64,000 bases of DNA from Clostridia bacterium (GCA_017631795.1 JAGBSO010000029.1:1-64000), one strand, 5' to 3'. Positions 14,849-24,615 are shown, counted from the stretch's first letter. The notes: generated from the sequence alone by a model not told the origin. Translations and numbers: made by a program.

Positions 14849-15883
14849 TCATACTTTTTTGCTGTTTCTTCTCAGCTGTCCGCATGAAGCGTTGATATCC
14901 GAGCCGAGTTTTCTTCTTACCGTTACAGCAAAACCGCTTTTTTCAAGTATTGCAGAAAAAGCCTCTATTCTTTCCCTGCTGCTCTTTTTACAGCCTGTTT
15001 CTTTAACTTCGTTTACGGGAATCAGATTCACATGACAAAGGATGCCTTTGAGCTTCTTTGCAAGAAGACGGGCACATTCGTCTGAATCATTTGTACCGCT
15101 CACCATTGCATATTCAAAAGAAATGCGTCTGTGAGTTTTATCGGTATATTTTCTGCAGGCTGTCAGAAGCTCATCAACACCCCATTTTCTGTTTACGGGC
15201 ATCATTGCACTTCTTATTTCATCGCTCGGTGCATGAAGCGACACAGACAGAGTAAGCTGAAGATTCTTTTCCATAAGGTCATAGATTTTCGGCACGACTC
15301 CGCAGGTTGAAAGGGAAATATGACGCATGGACATATTCTGACCTTTTTCGTCTGTTATAAGTTCAAGAAAACGCATGACATTATCGTAATTATCAAGCGG
15401 TTCCCCCATTCCCATAAGCACCACATGGGAAATTTTTATATCATTATCACGCTGAGCTTCATAAATCTGAGAAAGGATTTCCGACGCTGTAAGGTTTCTT
15501 ACAACACCGTCAAGGGTTGATGCACAGAATTTACATCCCATACGGCAACCGACCTGTGTTGAAACACAAAGAGTATAGCCGTATTTATACTTCATCAGTA
15601 CAGATTCTATAAATTCACCGTCATGAAGCCTGAAAAGATATTTCTGAGTATCATCATACTCCGAAACCAACTTTTTTTCAATAGATACGCCAAATATGAC
15701 AAAATTGTCATCAAGTTTCTGCCTTAAAGTTTTTGAAATATTTGTCATTTCATCAAATGTTGTGACACAGAATGAATGAAGCCATGAGTAAATCTGTTTT
15801 GCTCTGAAAGCAGGCTCATTAATCTCTTTAAGTGCGGCAGAAAGCTCCTCAAGGGACATTGAAAGTATATCTCTTTTTTCCAT
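14849..15883 (-). CDS. rlmN: Dual-specificity RNA methyltransferase RlmN
   Basis: RlmN is a radical SAM enzyme that methylates C2 of A2503 in 23S rRNA and A37 in some tRNAs. The 344-residue protein carries the radical SAM cysteine cluster in GCRMGCKFC near residue 115, the SAM glycine motif MGMGEPLDNYDN, and the second catalytic Cys in INASCGQLRR close to the C-terminus, needed for methyl transfer. The N-terminal helical domain (1-90) is typical. It is packed between rsmB and prpC as in Bacillus. Confidence 0.97.
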   Translation of the reverse strand: MEKRDILSMSLEELSAALKEINEPAFRAKQIYSWLHSFCVTTFDEMTNISKTLRQKLDDNFVIFGVSIEKKLVSEYDDTQKYLFRLHDGEFIESVLMKYKYGYTLCVSTQVGCRMGCKFCASTLDGVVRNLTASEILSQIYEAQRDNDIKISHVVLMGMGEPLDNYDNVMRFLELITDEKGQNMSMRHISLSTCGVVPKIYDLMEKNLQLTLSVSLHAPSDEIRSAMMPVNRKWGVDELLTACRKYTDKTHRRISFEYAMVSGTNDSDECARLLAKKLKGILCHVNLIPVNEVKETGCKKSSRERIEAFSAILEKSGFAVTVRRKLGSDINASCGQLRRNSKKV

Positions 15884-15886
15884 AAT

Positions 15887-17176
15887 TTACTCAGTCCTTT
15901 CAAATGCCGCTATAAAGAAGCCGTCACAATCATAATCACAGGGCAGAACGTTCAGGGTTTCACCGTCACGGCTGCCTTTTATTTCATCATCAATATGAAC
16001 AGGTCTGAAATCCGCTCTTTCTTCAAGGAATTTTCTGCACACTTCAACATTCTCTTCGGGAAGAAGTGTACAGGTGGAATACACAAGTCTTCCGCCTTTT
16101 TTCAGATACTGTGCTGAATTGAGAAGAATCTCAAGCTGCAATGCGGGAAGAGACTCGATTTCATCCTGATTTTTATATTTGATTTCGGGTTTTTTACCCG
16201 TTACACCGAAGCCTGAGCAAGGAACATCGCAAAGAATTTTATCAGCTTCAGGTAAAACAGCTGTTTTATCTGTACCGTTACGAAGACAGGTTTCAACAAT
16301 ATTAATCCCAAGTCTTTCAGCGGTGTCTTTTATAAGTTTAAGTTTGTGCTCATGTATATCACATGAGATGATTTTGCCGTCATTTTCCATCATCTGAGCC
16401 ATTGTCATGGTCTTTCCGCCCGGTGCAGAGCAGACATCTATGACAGTTTCACCTTTTTCAGGTGACAGGACACGGCAGCAAAGCTGTGATGATAAATCCT
16501 GGACATGGAAAAGTCCGTTTATGAATTCAGGCAGTTTTGAGATATCCCCTGAATTTTTTATTATATAACAATTTTCGGGAAACTCTGTTTTTTCACATTC
16601 AAAAGAGAATTCTTCATTTCTGAGTGTGTTTTTTCGTATGTAGATATTCCCCTCATCCAATGAACTCGCCATGATTTTTTCTGCAGTTTCTTTTCCGAAA
16701 TAGGAAACAAACTTTTCGCAGATGTATTCGGGAAATGAATATTTTATGCTTAAAAATCTGACACTTGAGTCATCTTCGGGAAGAGTGAGTCCCTTTGCCG
16801 AAACTTTGCGCAACACTGCATTGATAAGTCCCGATGCAAACGCACAACCGTTCTTTTTTGAAAGCTTTACACTTTCGTTGATTGCGGCTGAAGGCGGAAT
16901 CTTATCCATAAACAGAAGCTGGCTTGCACCCATACGGAGAATTGTGAGCACCTGCGGTTTAAGCTTTTTAAGAGGCTGTGTCAGATAAAGTGAAAGATTA
17001 TAGTCAATTGTGATTTTTCTTTCAAGAACGGTTTTTACAATTCTGTATGCAAGAAGCATATCACGACGGGAAATATCCTCTGCAGCCGCAATTTCGGGCA
17101 ACAGAAGATTGGAATATGCGTTATCTCTCTCCATCTTTGAAAGAGCATGGAAAGCAGTCTGTCTTGCATCTGTCAT
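15887..17176 (-). CDS. rsmB: 16S rRNA (cytosine-967-C5)-methyltransferase RsmB
   Basis: The 429-residue protein joins an N-terminal NusB-like RNA-binding domain (about 1-140, ARQTAFHALSKMER) to a Rossmann-type m5C methyltransferase. Motifs seen: DVCSAPGGKTMTMAQ (SAM binding), DVPCSGFGVTGKKPEI with the PC motif, and YSTCTLLPEENVEVC with the catalytic Cys in TC. Length agrees with B. subtilis RsmB (447). It starts shortly after a YugP-like peptidase gene, which is inserted between fmt and rsmB compared with Bacillus, and stops just before rlmN. Confidence 0.96.
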   Translation of the reverse strand: MTDARQTAFHALSKMERDNAYSNLLLPEIAAAEDISRRDMLLAYRIVKTVLERKITIDYNLSLYLTQPLKKLKPQVLTILRMGASQLLFMDKIPPSAAINESVKLSKKNGCAFASGLINAVLRKVSAKGLTLPEDDSSVRFLSIKYSFPEYICEKFVSYFGKETAEKIMASSLDEGNIYIRKNTLRNEEFSFECEKTEFPENCYIIKNSGDISKLPEFINGLFHVQDLSSQLCCRVLSPEKGETVIDVCSAPGGKTMTMAQMMENDGKIISCDIHEHKLKLIKDTAERLGINIVETCLRNGTDKTAVLPEADKILCDVPCSGFGVTGKKPEIKYKNQDEIESLPALQLEILLNSAQYLKKGGRLVYSTCTLLPEENVEVCRKFLEERADFRPVHIDDEIKGSRDGETLNVLPCDYDCDGFFIAAFERTE

Positions 17177-17202
17177 AAAAAAATATCCGTCCTTAATGTA
17201 TC

Positions 17203-17913
17203 TTAATTATTTCTTTTGCCTCGTCCAAGGAAAAGAAGTGCAAATCTTAAAAGGTTTGCCAGCGTTACCATCAATGCCGCAACATAAGTCATTGCCGCTG
17301 CAGCAAGCACTTTTTTAGCGCCTGAAATTTCTTCTTCACTTCTGAAAAGACCTGTTTCATCAATAACTCTTACAGCTCTTGCACTTGCATTGAATTCAAC
17401 GGGAAGTGTTACAAGCTGAAAAACTGCAATAAGTGAATAAAGCCCGAGTCCCACAAGAATAAGCGGTTCAAAACCAAAGAAATATCCTGCAAAAGCAAGA
17501 GGGATGCCGATATATGAACCTATATTACAGGCAGGAATAATTGCGTTTCTTACCTTTATGGGCATATAACCCTGAGCATGCTGTGCCGCATGACCTGCTT
17601 CGTGGCAGGCAATTCCCACTGCAGCAATACTGTTACCGTAATAAACTTCGCGTGAAAGTCGGATAACTTTATGTCTCGGGTCAAAATGGTCCGAAAGTTT
17701 ACCTCGTGTTTCTTCAATTCTTACGTCCATAATACCGTAATGACGAAGCACAGCGGCAGCTGCCTGAGCACCTGTATAACCGCTTATGTTTCTTATTTTT
17801 GCCATTTTTGAATAAGTTCTTTTGACTTTTATCTGAGCAATAAGCGAAATTATAAACGCAGGAAGAACAAGGATAAAATACAACCATGTGCTTTCCATGT
17901 AATAACCGAACAT
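17203..17913 (-). CDS. YugP-like zinc metallopeptidase, membrane-bound
   Basis: The 236-residue protein belongs to the neutral zinc metallopeptidase (DUF2269/YugP, Pfam Zn_peptidase_2) group. The zinc motif HEAGHAAQHA (near 104) is intact, and three to four hydrophobic segments place it in the cell membrane (about 8-24, 128-150, 150-170, 205-228). Its substrate is unknown. It sits between fmt and rsmB, co-directional, with 14 nt to fmt and 26 nt to rsmB, so it belongs to the translation operon; in many clostridia the gene occupies the same place. Function beyond proteolysis cannot be inferred. Confidence 0.85.
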   Translation of the reverse strand: MFGYYMESTWLYFILVLPAFIISLIAQIKVKRTYSKMAKIRNISGYTGAQAAAAVLRHYGIMDVRIEETRGKLSDHFDPRHKVIRLSREVYYGNSIAAVGIACHEAGHAAQHAQGYMPIKVRNAIIPACNIGSYIGIPLAFAGYFFGFEPLILVGLGLYSLIAVFQLVTLPVEFNASARAVRVIDETGLFRSEEEISGAKKVLAAAAMTYVAALMVTLANLLRFALLFLGRGKRNN

Positions 17914-17927
17914 TCAAATCACCCTTC

Positions 17928-18863
17928 TTAGAGTTCAAATTTACATTCTGAAGTTATGGGATGACCTGCAAGAAACTGCTTTGCTTCAAGTCTTTTTCCG
18001 CCTTCAAGCTGTAATGATACAATTTCAAGAAGTTTTCCGTCACCGCAGGATACAAGAATTCTGTTTTTATCTTCTTTAAGTTTGCCCGCAGGAAGTGATG
18101 TTTTTTCATCTGTCAAACAAGAGGTAAAAATTTTTAATTTTTTACCCTTGTATCCTGTATATGCAACAGGCCAGGGTGCCATTCCTCTGACGGTGTTATG
18201 AATTTCAAGAGCTGTTTTATTCCAGTCAACAACAGCTTCTTCCTTTGAGAGCATTGCCGCATGAGTAGCTTCTTCTTCATTCTGCTTTTCGGGAACAATT
18301 TCACCTTTTGTGAATTTTTCGATTGTTTCAATAAGCAGATCGGGTGCAGAAAGTGCAAGTGCATCAAAAACTTCGCCCGATGTGGCATTTATATCAATTT
18401 TATATTCGCTTTTAAGAAGCATATCGCCTGTATCAAGACCTTCACCCATGAGCATTGTTGTGATACCTGTTACGGAATCACCTGCAAGGACACTTCTCTG
18501 TATGGGTGCAGCCCCTCTGTATTTAGGCAGAAGTGAACCGTGAACATTGATACATGCGTATTTCGGCAGATCAAGAATATTCTTGGGCAGAATTTTTCCG
18601 TATGCCGCAACTATGATGTAATCAGGTTCAAATTTGCTGAGATATTCGTATGCTTCCTGCGTTCTGAGTGTCTGCGGCTGATAAACTTCTATACCGTGTT
18701 CCATAGCACAGACTTTCACTTCGGAAGGTGTCATCTCCTGTTTTCTTCCACGGGGTTTGTCAGGCTGTGTAACAACGCACACAACATCATAATTTTCTTC
18801 TTTTACAAGTCTTTCAAGACAGGGAACGGCAAAGTCGGGTGTTCCCATATAAATAACTTTCAT
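17928..18863 (-). CDS. fmt: Methionyl-tRNA formyltransferase
   Basis: Fmt transfers a formyl group from 10-formyl-THF to initiator Met-tRNA. The 311-residue protein opens with KVIYMGTPDFAVPCLERL, has the catalytic Asn/His/Asp set in NVHGSLLPKYRGAAPIQ and GDMLL, and a C-terminal OB-like tRNA-binding domain (about 205-311). Normal length. It is placed right after def, which removes the formyl group after translation, in the order def-fmt as in Bacillus. Confidence 0.97.
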   Translation of the reverse strand: MKVIYMGTPDFAVPCLERLVKEENYDVVCVVTQPDKPRGRKQEMTPSEVKVCAMEHGIEVYQPQTLRTQEAYEYLSKFEPDYIIVAAYGKILPKNILDLPKYACINVHGSLLPKYRGAAPIQRSVLAGDSVTGITTMLMGEGLDTGDMLLKSEYKIDINATSGEVFDALALSAPDLLIETIEKFTKGEIVPEKQNEEEATHAAMLSKEEAVVDWNKTALEIHNTVRGMAPWPVAYTGYKGKKLKIFTSCLTDEKTSLPAGKLKEDKNRILVSCGDGKLLEIVSLQLEGGKRLEAKQFLAGHPITSECKFEL

Positions 18864-18872
18864 GTTTTTTCC

Positions 18873-19340
18873 TCAATCTCTTTGTACTCTTTCACCGGGT
18901 GCGAGTCTTTCGGTGAACACATGACCGTCAAGATGGTCAAATTCGTGACATACGCATCTTGCGAAAAGTCCTTCGCCCTCAGCTTCAAACCAGTTTCCGT
19001 ATCTGTCCTGAGCCTTGAATTTAACATACATGGGGCGTAAAGTTTTGCCGAATTTTCCGGGAAGAGACAGACAGCCTTCGCTTTCTCTCTGTTCACCGCG
19101 TCTTTCAATGATTTCACCGTTGATAGCTTCAATAAAACCGTGTTCATCGCCCACATCAATAAGTACAACTCTGCGCAGAATGCCTATCTGCACTGCTGCA
19201 AGTCCGACACCGTCCGCTTTTATAAGTGTATCTTTCATATCTCCGAGAAGAAGATGAAGTTTTGCATCAAAAGATACAACGGGTTTGCTGACTTTCTGTA
19301 ATACGGGATCTTCTTCTGTTCTGATTTTTCTGAGTGCCAT
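18873..19340 (-). CDS. def: Peptide deformylase
   Basis: Def removes the N-formyl group from new proteins. In the 155-residue product all three motifs are seen: GVGLAAVQIG (44-53), EGCLSLPG (88-95, Cys metal ligand) and HEFDHLDG (132-139, two His ligands and the catalytic Glu). The short length and C-terminus fit type 1 enzymes. The gene lies 12 nt downstream of priA and 10 nt upstream of fmt. Confidence 0.97.
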   Translation of the reverse strand: MALRKIRTEEDPVLQKVSKPVVSFDAKLHLLLGDMKDTLIKADGVGLAAVQIGILRRVVLIDVGDEHGFIEAINGEIIERRGEQRESEGCLSLPGKFGKTLRPMYVKFKAQDRYGNWFEAEGEGLFARCVCHEFDHLDGHVFTERLAPGERVQRD

Positions 19341-19351
19341 ATCTTTTCACC

Positions 19352-21829
19352 TCAATACAAGCTGTCGGGATTGATATCCGCATAAGCTGTAACCTTTTCT
19401 GAATAATATTTATTTGTTGCAAATGCCCTGAGACATTCCGAAATCAGATTTCTGAAATGGGATGAATTGCGGCATTTTATAATCAGTCTTTCTCTGAAAC
19501 TGTTGTTTATTTTTGCAAGTTTCGGTGCAACAGGACCGAGAACTATCACTTTTTCGTCGGGATATTTCTCCTGCAGTTTTTCCTTGAACATTCTGAAAAA
19601 ATATCCTGCCGCTGTTTTTACCATATTTTCTGACGGAGCAGAAAAACCGACAACACATATATCGCAGAACGGAGGATAGACAAGTGCTTTTCTTATTGCT
19701 ATTTCCGTTTTGTAAAATTCGGTATAATCCTGTTCTGCAGCAAGTTCAATCACTGCATTTTCAGGTGCAAGAGTCTGAATAACTGCTCTGCCCGATTTTT
19801 CACCTCTGCCTGACCTGCCCACAACCTGCGTCAGCAGATCAAAAGTTCTTTCTGTGCTTCGGAAATCATCGTTATAAAGCTGCTGATCAACGGAAATTAC
19901 ACCGACAAGTGTTACATCGGGGAAATCAAGCCCTTTTGCAACCATCTGCGTACCGACCATTATATCATATTCACCCTGCGCAAAAAGTCTGAAACTTTTT
20001 TCGTGGGAATTTTTTGCAGAAGTTGTATCGGCATCCATACGCAGAATTCTTGCATCGGGAAACAGCACTTCAAGCTCCTGTTCAACCTTCTGCGTACCGA
20101 ATCCTGAAAATCTCATTGTATCAGCACCGCATTCATTACAGGTTGTCCGCACACTTTCGGAATATCCGCAGTAGTGACACATAAGTCTGTCATTTGCAGA
20201 GTGATATGTAAGAGAAATGCTGCAATTCGGACAGCTTGCAATACTTTTACATTTTGTACATGCCACAAAAGTGTTGTAACCTCTTCTGTTTATAAGAAGA
20301 ATTGTCTGCTGATTATTTTCAAGATTGAATCTTATTTCATCAGCAAGCGGAGCACTGATTGTCTGCAGACCGTTCATGTTGTCTTTTTCCGAAACATCAA
20401 CAGTCACAACAGATGGCAGACCTGTTTTTGAATAACGCTCAGTAAGTTCAATAAGCTCATATCTTCCGTTCTGTGCATAGGCAAAGCTTTCAACAGACGG
20501 TGTTGCAGAAGCAAGCAGTAACAGAGCATTATTGTATGCACATCTGAACCGTGCCACATCACGTGCATGATACCGTGGTGTCATTTCTGATTTATATGAG
20601 CCTTCCTGCTCTTCGTCAATTATAATCATGGAGAGATTTTTTACAGGTGCAAATGAAGCACTGCGTGTGCCCACTGCAATTGTTGCCTCTCCGTTTGCTA
20701 TTCTTTTCCATTCATCGAGCCTTTCACCCTGCGAAAGACCGCTGTGGATTACGGCAACTTTCTCTCCGTATCTTGCATAAAACATTGAAAGAAGCTGAGG
20801 AGTGAGTGCAATTTCAGGAACAAGGACGATAACACCTTTGTCCTGACCTGCAACATCATCAATCAGTTTCATATATACCTTTGTTTTTCCGCTGCCTGTG
20901 ACACCGTAAAGCAATGCCGCCGCAGCTTCGTCTTTATCACGCAGACTGCAAAGTCTTTCGTATGCTTTGTTCTGCATTTCGGACAACACAATCGGATCTG
21001 TGTTCCGGGGAGTATTACGCATTGCAGAAGGTGTTCTGTATACGGGCATATCATCATAAACCAGTACGCCTTTTTTGTGCAGATTTTCAATTACAGCCTG
21101 TGCAACACCTGTATAATAGGAAATTTCCTTTGATGTGGCTGAGCCTATATTCCGCAACAGATCAATAACAAGTTTCTGCTTGGGAGTAGGCTTGAAAGGC
21201 AGATTTTCTTCCTGCTGCAATTCTTCCGCAAGAGAAACGATTTTCACCTTTGCATCGTTTATACGTCTGAATGTGTCAACATTCTTTATGAGAATCCCCT
21301 TTTCATAAAGCTTTTTTGTGAGCTTTGTTTCGGGTGAAAGTCCCAGATCCTTATATATTTTTTCTTCGCTTGTCAGCTTGTCTTTTTTTCTTAACAGACT
21401 TACAATCTGCTGTTCTTCGGGACTGATATCATCGGGCTCAGCATCCGAATATTCGGGTGCGAGCATGAATGTCTCTGCCACACGCAGATATATTCCCGAA
21501 GGCAGAATTGCCTTTGCCGCATCAAAATACGTACAGAATGTTCTGTCTGCAAGAAATGAAGCAATTTTCAGCATTTCATCTGTCAGAAGCGGTTTTTCAT
21601 CAAGCACTTCCGAGATTTTTTTCAGTTTTACATTCCCTGTTTCCTGAGAATCAGACACACCGAAAACAATACCCTGACGCTTTTGAGAACCGCGTCCGAA
21701 ACTGACTAAAACCCTACACCCCGGTACGACCTTGCCGGTCAGAGCCTCGGGTATAAGGTAATCAAAAAGTTTATCAAAACTGTATGCCGTATTTTCAACG
21801 GCAACGGAAGCTGTCAACAGATGCGCCAA
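19352..21829 (-). CDS. priA: Primosomal replication restart helicase PriA
   Basis: PriA reloads the replisome at stalled forks. The 825-residue protein has an N-terminal DNA-binding domain (1-110), a winged-helix region, then an SF2 helicase core with GVTGSGKTKVY (Walker A), IIDEEQEGSYKSE (Walker B, DEEQ) and VGRSGRG (motif VI). Two CxxC zinc-finger pairs lie between (CTKCKSIASCPNC, CHYCGYSE, CNECG). Length is normal. coaBC, which lies between rpoZ and priA in Bacillus, is absent here. Confidence 0.97.
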   Translation of the reverse strand: MAHLLTASVAVENTAYSFDKLFDYLIPEALTGKVVPGCRVLVSFGRGSQKRQGIVFGVSDSQETGNVKLKKISEVLDEKPLLTDEMLKIASFLADRTFCTYFDAAKAILPSGIYLRVAETFMLAPEYSDAEPDDISPEEQQIVSLLRKKDKLTSEEKIYKDLGLSPETKLTKKLYEKGILIKNVDTFRRINDAKVKIVSLAEELQQEENLPFKPTPKQKLVIDLLRNIGSATSKEISYYTGVAQAVIENLHKKGVLVYDDMPVYRTPSAMRNTPRNTDPIVLSEMQNKAYERLCSLRDKDEAAAALLYGVTGSGKTKVYMKLIDDVAGQDKGVIVLVPEIALTPQLLSMFYARYGEKVAVIHSGLSQGERLDEWKRIANGEATIAVGTRSASFAPVKNLSMIIIDEEQEGSYKSEMTPRYHARDVARFRCAYNNALLLLASATPSVESFAYAQNGRYELIELTERYSKTGLPSVVTVDVSEKDNMNGLQTISAPLADEIRFNLENNQQTILLINRRGYNTFVACTKCKSIASCPNCSISLTYHSANDRLMCHYCGYSESVRTTCNECGADTMRFSGFGTQKVEQELEVLFPDARILRMDADTTSAKNSHEKSFRLFAQGEYDIMVGTQMVAKGLDFPDVTLVGVISVDQQLYNDDFRSTERTFDLLTQVVGRSGRGEKSGRAVIQTLAPENAVIELAAEQDYTEFYKTEIAIRKALVYPPFCDICVVGFSAPSENMVKTAAGYFFRMFKEKLQEKYPDEKVIVLGPVAPKLAKINNSFRERLIIKCRNSSHFRNLISECLRAFATNKYYSEKVTAYADINPDSLY

Positions 21830-21850
21830 ATTGCTTCACCTCTGAACGAA

Positions 21851-22045
21851 TCAGCCTTCCTTACGGACACTCCAAGTGCCTTCCTGAAGTTCTTTTACTG
21901 CAATACTTACAGGTTTTTCAATAATAACCATCTTACCGTTTACAGCTTCATCAACAATCATTCTTGCTCTTTTTGCTGTAGCGGAAACAAGCTCATAACG
22001 GCTGATACCGCCCTTCATAAGCTTCTGAAGATCAACATTAAGCAT
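21851..22045 (-). CDS. rpoZ: RNA polymerase omega subunit
   Basis: The 64-residue protein begins MLNVDLQKLMKGGISRYELVSATAKRAR, which carries the omega motif (RYELV...AKRAR), and then VNGKMVIIEKPVSIAVKEL. Omega stabilises the beta' subunit. The gene lies directly downstream of gmk and upstream of priA, the standard position in Firmicutes. Confidence 0.93.
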   Translation of the reverse strand: MLNVDLQKLMKGGISRYELVSATAKRARMIVDEAVNGKMVIIEKPVSIAVKELQEGTWSVRKEG

Positions 22046-22061
22046 AAACTATACCCTTCCT

Positions 22062-22628
22062 TTATTTGTTGTGATTTTTTATTATGTTATAAGCGTCATT
22101 TACAGCATCTTCAAGTGCGTCATTGACAACAGTGAAGTCATAATCAACACTTTTTTTCATTTCTTCTGCTGCAATGCCGAGTCTTTTCTGAATATCTGCT
22201 TCAGACTCTGTCTTTCTGCCTCTCAGACGGTTTTCAAGCACTTCCAATGACGGAGGCATAATGAAAATTGACAGAGACTGGGGGTACATTTTTTTGATAT
22301 TTGCAGCACCCTGAACCTCGATAACAAGCACGACTGTTTTTCCGTCTGCAAGTCTTTCTTCAACGTCGGATTTAAGTGTGCCGTAATAATTTGAACCATA
22401 CTGAGCATGCTCTATAAATCCATCGTTTTCAGCTTTTGCAAGGAAATCTTCAACAGAAAGGAAGTAATACTCTACTCCGTTCTGTTCGCTTCCTCTGGGT
22501 GCTCTTGTTGTTGCAGACACTGAAAGAGAAATATCACTGTCTTTTTCAAGAAGTTTTGCAACAACGGTATCTTTACCCGCACCTGACGGGCCTGATACAA
22601 CAACAAGTTTGGAATACAAATCAGACAT
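22062..22628 (-). CDS. gmk: Guanylate kinase
   Basis: Gmk phosphorylates GMP to GDP with ATP. The 188-residue protein has the P-loop [10 protein letters not shown], the GMP-binding stretch [19 protein letters not shown], and the lid region [17 protein letters not shown]. The ATG at 22628 follows AGGAGG; it overlaps the 3' end of remA by eight bases, so the two are translationally coupled. Typical length. Confidence 0.97.
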   Translation of the reverse strand: MSDLYSKLVVVSGPSGAGKDTVVAKLLEKDSDISLSVSATTRAPRGSEQNGVEYYFLSVEDFLAKAENDGFIEHAQYGSNYYGTLKSDVEERLADGKTVVLVIEVQGAANIKKMYPQSLSIFIMPPSLEVLENRLRGRKTESEADIQKRLGIAAEEMKKSVDYDFTVVNDALEDAVNDAYNIIKNHNK

Positions 22629-22881
22629 CAATTACATCCTCCTGTGAATCATCATTGAAACGCTCTCCCAGCTTTTCTGCCTGGAGATATGACAATATGA
22701 TATGATCACTGTCTGCAATAATAACAGACCTTGTTTTTCTGCCGTGAGTGGCATCTATAAGCATTCCCTTTTCTTTTGAATCGAGAATCATTCTTTTGAT
22801 CGGAGCTGATTCGGGGCTGACAATTGCAATGACTCTTGCAGAATTTATCATATTGCCGAATCCTATATTAACAAGTTTCAT
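22621..22881 (-). CDS. remA: RemA-like extracellular matrix regulator (DUF370)
   Basis: The 86-residue protein starts [30 protein letters not shown], the hallmark of the RemA/YlzA family. In B. subtilis RemA is a DNA-binding, ring-forming regulator that switches on biofilm matrix and osmolyte genes. The core [25 protein letters not shown] is conserved. It lies between yicC and gmk exactly as in Bacillus. Whether it regulates matrix genes in this organism is unknown. The C-terminal tail ([10 protein letters not shown]) overlaps the start of gmk. Confidence 0.93.
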   Translation of the reverse strand: MKLVNIGFGNMINSARVIAIVSPESAPIKRMILDSKEKGMLIDATHGRKTRSVIIADSDHIILSYLQAEKLGERFNDDSQEDVIDV

Positions 22882-22890
22882 AATAAATCC

Positions 22891-23769
22891 TTATTCTATA
22901 TTCTGAATCTGTTCTCTTATCTTTTCAACTTCAGCCTTGATATCAATAACAGTTCTTGCGATTTCGATATCGTTTGCCTTTGAACCGATTGTATTGGCTT
23001 CCCTGTTGATTTCCTGAACAAGAAAATCAAGCTTTCTGCCGATGGGTTCATCGAGATCCATGAATGAATGAAGCTGTTCAATATGACTGCGAAGTCTTAC
23101 TGTTTCTTCAGCCACAGCAACCTTATCTGCAAAAATTGCAGCTTCTGTGAGAAGTCTCTGTTCATCCACATTGGCATCACCGAGAAGATCTTTCATTCTG
23201 CCGAGAAGTTTTTCATTATATTCTTTTACTGTTTCGGGTGAACGCTGTTCAACCTTTTCAACATAAGAAATAATTGTATCTGCTCTTGAAAGAATGTCTT
23301 CCTTGAGTTTTGCACCTTCAATTTCACGCATTGCGATGAATGATTTTGTTGCTTCGTCAAGGACTTTCATAACAGCTTCCCAGATTTTGTCTTCATCTGC
23401 AGGTGCTTTTCTTATTGCAAAAATATCACCGTGTCTTGCAAGATTTGAAACTTTGTAATCATTTTCAAGACCGAATTTTTCGCAGAGTGTATTTATGGCA
23501 GCTATGTAGCCTGATGCAAGTGATTCATTGAGCTGAACCACAACATCGTCTGTTTCAAGGGCGTCAATCTGAACATTGCATTCAACCTTACCTCTTGAAA
23601 TAAGCTGACGCACATAAGTCTTGAGCTTGTCCTCAAGAAATGAATAATTCTTATATACTCTTGATGAAAATTCAAGATAACGGCTGTTTACACTCTTGAG
23701 TTCAACGGTTATATTCATTCCGTCGATAAGCTCACAGGCTCTGCCGTATCCTGTCATACTCTTTATCAT
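22891..23769 (-). CDS. YicC/YloC family endoribonuclease
   Basis: The 292-residue protein starts MIKSMTGYGRA, the family signature, and keeps ELKSVNSRYLE and the C-terminal KLDFLVQEINREANTIGSKAND plus DIKAEVEKIREQIQNIE. YicC proteins are RNases that take part in RNA turnover. It is the first gene of the remA-gmk-rpoZ-priA-def-fmt chain and has a consensus promoter directly in front, so it probably heads this operon. Confidence 0.92.
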   Translation of the reverse strand: MIKSMTGYGRACELIDGMNITVELKSVNSRYLEFSSRVYKNYSFLEDKLKTYVRQLISRGKVECNVQIDALETDDVVVQLNESLASGYIAAINTLCEKFGLENDYKVSNLARHGDIFAIRKAPADEDKIWEAVMKVLDEATKSFIAMREIEGAKLKEDILSRADTIISYVEKVEQRSPETVKEYNEKLLGRMKDLLGDANVDEQRLLTEAAIFADKVAVAEETVRLRSHIEQLHSFMDLDEPIGRKLDFLVQEINREANTIGSKANDIEIARTVIDIKAEVEKIREQIQNIE

Positions 23770-23799
23770 TGAGGTTTCTCCTTATAATGTTATTAGAAT

Positions 23800-23828
23800 A
23801 TTATATAATATAAAGCAATTATTGTCAA
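23800..23828 (-). promoter_or_regulatory. Strong promoter of the yicC-remA-gmk operon
   Basis: On the minus strand a perfect TTGACA (23823-23828) and perfect TATAAT (23800-23805) are 17 nt apart, 30 nt before the yicC start codon. Confidence 0.9.
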
Positions 23829-23840
23829 CTTGTGTAAAAG

Positions 23841-24611
23841 TCAGTTCTTTCTGCTTTTTTTGTTTTCGTTTGCAGATTTTGCTTTCTGTGCAGCTCGCTT
23901 AAGTGCAGAAACTTCTTCTTTTCTCAGCTCTCTGTATGTGCCGACAGAAAGATTTCCGAGTTTCAATGAACCCATTGAAATCCTCTTGAGTCGAACTGTT
24001 TCAAGGCCTACTGCCTCACACATCTTTCTTATCTGTCTGTTTCTGCCTTCATGTATGGTTATCTGAAGCACACTTCTTTCAGCATCATCACCCATAACCT
24101 GAACAGATGCGGGCATTGTCTTCTTTCCGTCAATCACAACACCTGATGAAAGAGCAACAAGCTGCTCTTCATCCGCAGCGGGTTTTACTGTTACTCTGTA
24201 AGTTTTTGAAATATGCATAGACGGATGAGTCATCATGTTTGCAAATTCACCGTCATTTGTAAACAGAAGCAGACCTTCTGAATCCTTATCAAGTCTTCCT
24301 ACGGGGAAGATTCTTTCTTCAATATCAGCAACCAGCTCTGCAACACATTTTCTTCCCATTTCATCACTCATGGTTGTGACATATCCTCTGGGTTTGTTAA
24401 GCATTATATAAACATTTCCTGATGAAACAGGAACAACTCTTTCACCCGAAACTGTTACAAGATCTTTTTTAGGGTCAACTTTATCACCGAGAGATGCAGG
24501 ATGACCGTTTACACGGACTTTGCCTCTTTCGATAAGCTCTTCTGATTTTCTTCTTGATGCTACGCCGTTTTCTGCAAGAAATTTCTGCAGACGGATTTTA
24601 TTATCAGCCAT
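23841..24611 (-). CDS. rluB: RsuA/RluB-family pseudouridine synthase
   Basis: The 256-residue protein has an N-terminal S4 RNA-binding domain (about 3-60; RLQKFLAENGVASRRKSEELI) and a catalytic domain with VGRLDKDSEGLLLFTNDG, which contains the catalytic Asp, plus YRVTVK and EGRNRQIRKMCEAVG. This fits RluB, which modifies U2605 of 23S rRNA. The ATG at 24611 follows GGTGA and overlaps neither neighbour; a longer frame into dacF is less likely. In Bacillus rluB also lies by scpA/scpB, dacB and spmA/B. The C-terminal tail is lysine rich. Confidence 0.9.
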   Translation of the reverse strand: MADNKIRLQKFLAENGVASRRKSEELIERGKVRVNGHPASLGDKVDPKKDLVTVSGERVVPVSSGNVYIMLNKPRGYVTTMSDEMGRKCVAELVADIEERIFPVGRLDKDSEGLLLFTNDGEFANMMTHPSMHISKTYRVTVKPAADEEQLVALSSGVVIDGKKTMPASVQVMGDDAERSVLQITIHEGRNRQIRKMCEAVGLETVRLKRISMGSLKLGNLSVGTYRELRKEEVSALKRAAQKAKSANENKKSRKN

Positions 24612-24615
24612 TTTT

